NCBI GenBank assembly: GCA_030625525.1
Contig: DAOUQR010000107.1
Location: forward strand, 1-5,081
Length of the DNA: 5,081 nt
DNA from: Pseudomonadota bacterium
GTDB taxonomy: Bacteria > Pseudomonadota > Gammaproteobacteria > DAOUQR01
Direction of reading: 5' to 3'
The notes under the pieces were generated by a model. That model saw only the letters and a list, made by a program, of their open reading frames with translations. It was not told the origin of the DNA and did no database searches. The position numbers and the translations under genes were made by a program. Positions 1-5,081 of this stretch are shown piece by piece (the stretch's first letter is position 1; every line of letters begins with the position of its first letter).

Positions 1-1538
1 TTATTCTGAATGATCCCGAACGTTGTAGTCAGATCACCTATGACAAATTTACGCTTTATATTAAAAATGCATTTGGTGATGACTCATTAACTCAGCGTGA
101 ATTTGACCAGCTTCAGAAGGATTCGGCGCTTGAAGCACTTCAGAAGCTGCACTTGGAGCATTCGGGGATCACCAAAGCGTTTGACGTTCTTGAAGCTGCT
201 CAACAGGAAATGAAAACTTATCTTAATCGACTTCTACAAATTGAACTGCCCCAGCAGGGTATCGAATCAATGAGTGAATATCTGGAGTTGTTTGATCGAT
301 ATCAAAAGAATCAGTTAGAATTGGAGGTTTTTGCTCCAATCGTGGATGCGTTTGAAGGCGGCGTAAATGAACAAGCTAAAAAACTTCATTTAGATATCCG
401 TCGTCTTGCTCGTGATCCACGCCAGAATTGGTTAGTTAAGTATGACAGGCTTGATCAAACTCTCAGCGATTTTCAAATGCAGTTTAAGGCTGTGATTGCT
501 AAGCAGCGTCTAAGCTATGCCGGCTTAGTGCAAATGCTTCCAGCTTGGTTAAATAAAACCGCTGAGAATTTTAAAGAACCGCATGAGTTACCCAAATTTA
601 AAACCCCGACAGAAGCACGGGCTTATCAACAAACATTAGAGGATGGTTCAAGCAACATACTGACGGTTAAAACATTCCTTGAACGTTTGCTTGATTTGAA
701 TGATATTTCTGTCGAGAAAATGATCCGACAATCAAAAATTGTGAACAGCATGCTCAATCGTGATGGCGATATAAAACAAGGCTTGGACGCTGTTAAGAAA
801 CAATTAGGGGTGATGGCTCAAAGGCGTGAGACGCGTGAAGATTTTGAATTAAAAATCCGAACGGTTGAAGAGAAGCACGCTGAAAAAGATCCTCATGCTC
901 GACTGCGTAAGCCGTTTGATCCTCAGCCTCTCTTGCCAGAGGAGCAAAATGAACAGCGCGTTGAAATCAGAGAAGAAATCATAGAAGAAGCACAAAAGCT
1001 GCGCCAAGAGGCGTTTGATACTAACCCTGATCAAGAAGCTGACCACGATAGAGGCCTTGCCGAATCGCTTGAAGATGCAGTCAACCTAGCAACAATCCCA
1101 GAAGTGCGGGAGCATTTCCCTGACATTAAATTTGATTACTCTGAATCAAAACACGAACTGACGTATGCAACACCGCACGCGACAATGGCTGCAAATGAGT
1201 ATAAAGCACATCCTGATTTCAAAGTTGATGTTCAATGGCTCATGGAAGTGATCCCGGCGTTTTTACATGACCGTTCATCAGAGCAGTCGGGTAATCCGAT
1301 TGAATTTGATGGCGGCCCTAAAAGTTTAGTGGATGAAGCAGTGCATATCATGACGGCACTGAATAAGCATTTAGGGAATTCCCAGTTACTTATCAAAGTA
1401 GGCAAGCATAGCGAATTTAAATTAGCAGAGATTGACTCAGACAAAGTGAATCGATATGCCGATTTGCCAGCAATAAAACAATTGGGTGAAGCCTTGAGTC
1501 ATGAAATCAAATCATCGATGGTCTTTGCACCAACCTAG
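1..1538 (+). CDS. Large helical charged protein of unknown function (5' end outside window)
   Basis: I do not recognise this protein. The frame is open from the left edge (first full codon at 3) to a TAG at 1536-1538, giving 511 visible residues. The TTG at 153 is an in-frame leucine codon, not a convincing start: reading continues upstream without a stop through 50 residues of similar helical character, so the gene very probably begins outside the window. There is no signal peptide or membrane segment in the visible part. It is predominantly helical and rich in Glu, Lys, Gln and Asp. Visible residues about 270-340 are strongly charged and resemble a coiled coil or linker (EIREEIIEEAQKLRQEAF lies here). 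A more globular C-terminal section follows (about 365-505), with the stretch DVQWLMEVIPAFLHDR near 409-424. The 3' end overlaps the convergent lnt gene by 32 bp. Size, solubility, charged helices and the nearby RasGEF gene fit a secreted effector, but this is inference; no catalytic motif was seen. Confidence 0.85.
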   Translation, partial: ILNDPERCSQITYDKFTLYIKNAFGDDSLTQREFDQLQKDSALEALQKLHLEHSGITKAFDVLEAAQQEMKTYLNRLLQIELPQQGIESMSEYLELFDRYQKNQLELEVFAPIVDAFEGGVNEQAKKLHLDIRRLARDPRQNWLVKYDRLDQTLSDFQMQFKAVIAKQRLSYAGLVQMLPAWLNKTAENFKEPHELPKFKTPTEARAYQQTLEDGSSNILTVKTFLERLLDLNDISVEKMIRQSKIVNSMLNRDGDIKQGLDAVKKQLGVMAQRRETREDFELKIRTVEEKHAEKDPHARLRKPFDPQPLLPEEQNEQRVEIREEIIEEAQKLRQEAFDTNPDQEADHDRGLAESLEDAVNLATIPEVREHFPDIKFDYSESKHELTYATPHATMAANEYKAHPDFKVDVQWLMEVIPAFLHDRSSEQSGNPIEFDGGPKSLVDEAVHIMTALNKHLGNSQLLIKVGKHSEFKLAEIDSDKVNRYADLPAIKQLGEALSHEIKSSMVFAPT

Positions 1539-2988
1539 CCACGATACACAGTACAAATAGACTGATGATGAGCCAAAGATTCCCCCAGCGCACCCAAGGG
1601 GTGCTGCCGCTCATCGCTTGCAATGTTCCAACCAATGTTGTGGCAATGTAAGCAGGGACCTGTTTGGTGATTTTCCCGGTGTTATTGATCAGCGCTGTTA
1701 AGCCGTTATTCCCGACCATGGCTTGATAGCGACCCGTTTGCAATGAACGAAACTGGGCCATTTGTAAATGCTGGGCCAGTGCAAATGAGTGGCCGAACCA
1801 AGCATCATTTGAAATCGTTACCAGCAGATTCGCTTTGGGTAATTCGGAACGCACAATTTCGGCATACGCAATTTCATAACAAATGAAGGTGCCGATAACA
1901 TAGTTTTGAAAATGAAAGGCCGGTTGGCGCCAATGTCCGGGCTCCATATTCGACATTGGAATATCAAAAAAATTAATCAAACCACGCAGCAATTTTTCAA
2001 ACGGTAAGTATTCACCAAACGGAACTAAATGCCGTTTGGCATAGGTGTTTTTATCTCGTCCAACACTCACCATCGAATTGTAATACGCAGAGCCGCTAGC
2101 ATTCATCACTGGAATACCAAAAATCAATGTCGCTTGTTTTTCTTTGGCTTGTTTATCCAATGCGTTGATAAAGTTCACCACGCTGGACTCCGGTGCCGGG
2201 ATGGCGGACTCTGGCCAAATAATCAGCGAGTTATTCCACAGTGGCGTGGTTAATGTTACGTAAGTATTAATGATGCTATTAAAATATTGGTTCGTCCAAA
2301 CCTCTTGTTGCGGGATATTGCCTTGAACAAGCGCCACTTTAAAAGGTTTGCCTATCGGGGTTGTCCACGTATGTTGGCGGAGACTCACGCCGGTTGCTGT
2401 GAGAGCGACAATGATCATGACCATCAAAATGCTCACTTCAGGTTTTTCCATGAGTTTAGTGATTGAAAAATAGAGGGCCGCGCTGATCAAGCAACATAAG
2501 AAGCTGAGTCCGTATACACCGATAATAGGGGCGAGTGGGGCGATAGGGCCTTGCGTTTGTGAAAAACCCAGCAGCAGCCATGGAAAACCGGTCAATAACC
2601 AACTGCGTAACCATTCGGAGAGCGCCCATATGGCTGGAAAAACTAAAAGAGCACTAATATAAGTTGAGCGAAACCAAAAACGAAAGAACCAGCCGGATAG
2701 CATAAAAAATAACGATAAAAAACTAACCAACCCCGCCGTGATGATACCGGCAAGTAAGACATTGGTATTCCCAAATTCATGAACACTGATAAATACCCAG
2801 CTAATCCCAACGCCAAAAAAACCAAGGCCAAAGAAAAATCCTTGTAAAGCCGCAGACTTAGGGCTGGACTCTCGCCAACAAGCCAGTAAAATCGCAGGGC
2901 TAATAAAGGCTAGCCAATACCCATAGAAGGGTGCAAAGGCAAAGGGTAAGAGGGCGCCAGCGCCGAGGGCTATAAGACTTCGTTTCAT
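1507..2988 (-). CDS. lnt: Apolipoprotein N-acyltransferase Lnt
   Basis: Lnt is an inner-membrane enzyme that transfers an acyl chain from a phospholipid to the amino group of the lipid-modified N-terminal cysteine of apolipoproteins. This is the last step of lipoprotein maturation after Lgt and LspA, and it prepares lipoproteins for Lol export. The protein is complete at 493 residues, close to the 512 of E. coli Lnt. Hydrophobic segments fill residues 5-201 and one closes the protein at about 468-486, enclosing a periplasmic nitrilase-fold (CN hydrolase) domain at about 216-445. The catalytic triad is intact: Glu260 in WPESAIP, Lys318 in YAKRHLVPFGEYLP and Cys370 in TFICYEIAY, matching E. coli E267, K335 and C387. 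Glu325 matches the essential second glutamate (E343). TGFPWLLLGFSQ (133-144) and ISNDAWFGHS (392-401) are further family signatures. The ATG gives the expected short cytoplasmic start before the first helix, but lacks an obvious Shine-Dalgarno sequence. The gene stands alone, without the corC/ybeX partner that often precedes lnt. Confidence 0.97.
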   Translation of the reverse strand: MKRSLIALGAGALLPFAFAPFYGYWLAFISPAILLACWRESSPKSAALQGFFFGLGFFGVGISWVFISVHEFGNTNVLLAGIITAGLVSFLSLFFMLSGWFFRFWFRSTYISALLVFPAIWALSEWLRSWLLTGFPWLLLGFSQTQGPIAPLAPIIGVYGLSFLCCLISAALYFSITKLMEKPEVSILMVMIIVALTATGVSLRQHTWTTPIGKPFKVALVQGNIPQQEVWTNQYFNSIINTYVTLTTPLWNNSLIIWPESAIPAPESSVVNFINALDKQAKEKQATLIFGIPVMNASGSAYYNSMVSVGRDKNTYAKRHLVPFGEYLPFEKLLRGLINFFDIPMSNMEPGHWRQPAFHFQNYVIGTFICYEIAYAEIVRSELPKANLLVTISNDAWFGHSFALAQHLQMAQFRSLQTGRYQAMVGNNGLTALINNTGKITKQVPAYIATTLVGTLQAMSGSTPWVRWGNLWLIISLFVLCIVARLVQRPSMI

Positions 2989-3021
2989 CGAGGGTAAATA
3001 TTTTTTAAGAATAAGTTGGCG

Positions 3022-3049
3022 AGTATACGCGAATTTAAGGTTTTGTTAA
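3022..3049 (-). promoter_or_regulatory. Candidate sigma-70 promoter of lnt
   Basis: Read on the minus strand, TTAACA (3049-3044) is followed after 16 bases by TATACT (3027-3022). Each hexamer matches the sigma-70 consensus at five of six positions. The start point would fall near 3015, giving a leader of about 26 nt before the lnt ATG. This is a sequence match only, but its position and strength fit well. Confidence 0.55.
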
Positions 3050-3059
3050 TTATTGGTGG

Positions 3060-3075
3060 TTAAACTGATATTTAA
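3060..3075. repeat. Short inverted repeat in the divergent intergenic region
   Basis: TTAAA and TTTAA arms of five bases are separated by six bases (CTGATA). The repeat lies just upstream of the ribosome binding site of the RasGEF gene and upstream of the lnt promoter candidate. It could be an operator half-site pair, but arms this short in AT-rich DNA arise easily by chance, and no known regulator site was matched. Confidence 0.2.
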
Positions 3076-3082
3076 GTGAATT

Positions 3083-3089
3083 AGAAGGA
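3083..3089 (+). promoter_or_regulatory. Ribosome binding site of the RasGEF gene
   Basis: AGAAGGA lies six bases before the ATG at 3096, an ideal distance. An in-frame TGA at 3066-3068 excludes a much earlier start, and the only other possible codon (TTG at 3090) is too close to this site. The site therefore fixes the start at 3096. Confidence 0.8.
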
Positions 3090-3095
3090 TTGTTT

Positions 3096-5081
3096 ATGTT
3101 TTTGTCTGTGTTTGATGGGTATCTTAAAAAAGCCGCGCTTGATCATGAGCAATTGCCGGATGCGTATACTACGCAGCAGTTAGTCGAATTAGCCGCGGCT
3201 GAGTTTAAAACGGTGCAAGCAGAGGCTCAACATGGTGAGATATCGTCAGTAAGGATCAAGCGTAAGCAAAGGATTAAGGACCGATTACCAGCCTTGTTGT
3301 TGCCACAGACCTCACGGAGGCGTCGAGGTGCGGTGACCCCGGTTGATTCAAAACATGTAATGATGGAGATGAAGGACTTTACTAAGCTCGATGAGGATAA
3401 CGGTAAGAAGGGAAGTAAACGACATTCTCAAGAACTACCTGAGAGTGACCTTAAGCAATACGCTGAAAAACGTGTTGAGTTTGATGACCTACGCAATCAA
3501 ATCTGGCCAGAACTAAGTTCGCATCAAAAATTCCAGTATTACCAAGTTGGCATTGATCTCGCTGGGGAAAATAGCTCCAATAAAATCAGAGAGGAATTAA
3601 AAACACGTCAGCTATTTACTGTCCTTGAGTCTCTCGCTCAAATCGAAGAGCAATGGTCCAACGGGAATATCGATAGCAGTGATTTCGATAATCTAATTTT
3701 TGATGAGACATTCGCAAGATTTTGTGAAAAAAATAAAGGGCTGCCCGAACAAATTGAATTGCTTACATCGCGGTGGGTGAGTGAAATGACAACCCGGGCG
3801 GTTTCAACCAGTGTTGCGTTATTTAAAAGTGTGCCGGATCATGAATGGTTAAACAAAGGGGCGGGTAAAGAAGAGCACCTTTATAATTTTAGGCGACTCA
3901 CCCAACATTTTAATTTGCTCTCCAATTTATGCACCACTCAGATTTTAACCCAAAAAACGACTCAGGCACGGGCCGCTGTGATCGAGCGCTGGTTAATGAT
4001 TGTGCTTAATGCATTCAAGCAAAATAACTTAGATGTGATTGTTGCTATTACGGGTGCTTTCACCAATGGAGACGTGGGACGCTTAAAAAAAACGTTTGAA
4101 TATTTATCTCCTTTAGCTAAGCAAGTTTTAGAATTAGCTAAACGCATTACCACTCAGGATAAAAATGCACGCTTCTATCGTAATTATGTTAAAGAATTGG
4201 GTGAGCCCTATGTGCCTTACCCCGGGCGTTTTACTGGCGATTTAACCTTTAGCAAACTAGGTAATCAAGGAGCTAACCGTAAAAAGCTCTATGATAAACA
4301 GTTGCAATTAATTCATGATTTGCAAAGTATTTCGCCGATAGACGCAACAGTGGATTCAAATCAATACTTTAGCCAACTTGAAAGTCTCGAGGTGGACGAA
4401 AACGATCAACACAAGATGTCAGTCAGATGTAAGCAACGATCTGAAGAGGCTGTTGAAGTTGAAGGAAAAAAAATATTCAGTAGTTTATATCGACACGAGC
4501 ATATATTGACGGAAAAAGGTGATGTTGCTCAGATATTAAATCAGGTCATTAAGCTCGAAGAGAGTGAGACTAAGTTTGCAAAGATTATTCTTGAATCCGA
4601 AAAAGAAATAGCGACGGATCTTATCCGCAATTTACCTCAGCAGATACAGGACGCTGTAAATCAAGCATCTACAGCAAAACAAGAGATTTCGAGATTAAAA
4701 CTTCAACTGAAAAAAGAAGTTGAAGACTCAGAAGATTCTTCTCTACTTGAAACAAAAATTGCTGCGCTAGATGTTGAAATTTCTAAGTTAGATATAATGA
4801 TTTTAGAGAAAGAACGTCGACTTGAAGATGAAAAAGAGCGGGTTTATTCTTCAAATGATTCTCTTTCTGAACTTAATAAGAAACGTGATGCGGTCCGATC
4901 TGCGATTAATGGCGCTACACTAGATTTTTCTAATGAATTTATAAACAAGGTAAGTGCGAAAACGCTATCGCAAGAAATGATTGATGATTCTTTGCAGTCA
5001 TTAGTTGTTGTTATAAGCGTTAATTCGAGTAGTCGTTGTAAATTTTCAAAAGATTCAAGCAAATTCTGTTTTGTTAGTGAA
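3096..5081 (+). CDS. RasGEF-domain protein with C-terminal coiled coil, putative translocated effector (3' end outside window)
   Basis: The frame is open for 662 codons to the right edge with no stop. Residues about 228-405 form a RasGEF (CDC25-homology) domain, which in eukaryotes catalyses GDP release from Ras-family GTPases. Visible signatures, in order, are FNLLSNL (272-278), ARAAVIERWLMIVLNAFKQ (291-309), the hairpin region NLDVIVAITGAF then GDVGRLKKTF (311-334), YRNYVKEL (361-368) and PYVPYPGRFTGDLTF (371-385). These correspond to the family pattern N-x-L-S, R-A-x-V-I-x-x-W/F, N-x-x-x-x-x-A-I, R-L-K-K-T-W and P-x-x-P-x-x-G-x-x-x-x-D-L-T-F. The N-terminal 225 residues are not recognised; they include a basic patch (53-77, with RRRR at 74-77) and acidic helices. 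A coiled coil lies at about 525-605, with a clear 3-4 hydrophobic spacing at I555, L558, I562, L565, I569 and L576. There is no signal peptide or membrane segment. Bacteria have no Ras pathway, so the target is probably a host small GTPase after delivery by a secretion system such as Dot/Icm. The secretion signal would lie outside the window. The RasGEF call is firm; the effector role is inferred. Confidence 0.9.
   Translation, partial: MFLSVFDGYLKKAALDHEQLPDAYTTQQLVELAAAEFKTVQAEAQHGEISSVRIKRKQRIKDRLPALLLPQTSRRRRGAVTPVDSKHVMMEMKDFTKLDEDNGKKGSKRHSQELPESDLKQYAEKRVEFDDLRNQIWPELSSHQKFQYYQVGIDLAGENSSNKIREELKTRQLFTVLESLAQIEEQWSNGNIDSSDFDNLIFDETFARFCEKNKGLPEQIELLTSRWVSEMTTRAVSTSVALFKSVPDHEWLNKGAGKEEHLYNFRRLTQHFNLLSNLCTTQILTQKTTQARAAVIERWLMIVLNAFKQNNLDVIVAITGAFTNGDVGRLKKTFEYLSPLAKQVLELAKRITTQDKNARFYRNYVKELGEPYVPYPGRFTGDLTFSKLGNQGANRKKLYDKQLQLIHDLQSISPIDATVDSNQYFSQLESLEVDENDQHKMSVRCKQRSEEAVEVEGKKIFSSLYRHEHILTEKGDVAQILNQVIKLEESETKFAKIILESEKEIATDLIRNLPQQIQDAVNQASTAKQEISRLKLQLKKEVEDSEDSSLLETKIAALDVEISKLDIMILEKERRLEDEKERVYSSNDSLSELNKKRDAVRSAINGATLDFSNEFINKVSAKTLSQEMIDDSLQSLVVVISVNSSSRCKFSKDSSKFCFVSE

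Noticed and set aside
3..110. EF-hand-like stretches in the first gene (NDPERCSQITYDKF and FGDDSLTQREF).
   Set aside because: The first lacks the loop-closing glutamate, the second lacks the early acidic ligands, and their spacing of 18 residues does not fit paired EF-hands.
153..155. TTG at 153 as the start of the first gene.
   Set aside because: No ribosome binding site precedes it and the frame stays open with coding character to the left edge, so it is an internal leucine codon.
849..1046. Minus-strand frame of 65 codons inside the first gene, and similar short frames at 1232-1444, 3962-4153 and 4844-5062.
   Set aside because: All lie antisense within long, clearly coding genes, have no recognisable product, and look like by-products of codon use.
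1589..1603. Perfect hairpin GCACCC-AAG-GGGTGC, possible terminator for the first gene.
   Set aside because: It lies inside the lnt coding region, covers conserved codons (GSTPWVRWG), and is not followed by a run of T on either strand.
2029..2253. Plus-strand frame of 74 codons and minus-strand frame at 2643-2831 within lnt.
   Set aside because: The lnt frame here carries catalytic and membrane-segment residues; these are shadow frames.
3045..3063. Two GTTAA copies as a possible PmrA or CpxR site of the type controlling Legionella effectors.
   Set aside because: The copies are 14 bases apart and do not match the spacing or the full half-site of either motif as I know them.

Overview
The window looks like chromosomal DNA of a gammaproteobacterium, most plausibly one that lives inside eukaryotic cells (a Legionellales-type host-associated lineage). 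Two things suggest this. One is a well-conserved Lnt enzyme, which requires a Gram-negative envelope. The other is a gene encoding a eukaryotic-type RasGEF (CDC25-homology) domain, a domain with no known bacterial substrate that is found in Legionella-type secreted effectors. The lineage is inferred; no rRNA or other marker is present.

Layout: (1) Positions 1-1538, plus strand: the 3' part of a large gene whose start lies left of the window. It encodes a soluble, mostly helical, charged protein that I do not recognise. (2) Positions 1507-2988, minus strand: a complete lnt gene (apolipoprotein N-acyltransferase) with the full Glu-Lys-Cys catalytic triad. Its last 32 bases overlap the last 32 bases of gene 1, tail to tail. 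(3) Positions 2989-3095: a short AT-rich divergent intergenic region. It holds a good candidate sigma-70 promoter for lnt and a clear ribosome binding site for the next gene. (4) Positions 3096-5081, plus strand: the first 662 codons of a gene running off the right edge. It encodes an N-terminal region of unknown fold with a basic patch, a RasGEF domain at about residues 228-405, and a long coiled coil.

The two plus-strand genes do not look metabolically linked to lnt. The simplest reading is a conserved housekeeping gene (final step of lipoprotein maturation in the inner membrane) flanked by two large accessory genes. The RasGEF gene is a strong candidate for a translocated effector that would act on a small GTPase of a eukaryotic host. 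The first gene may also be an effector, but only by its style and neighbourhood. No tRNA, rRNA, CRISPR array, insertion sequence or intrinsic terminator was found.
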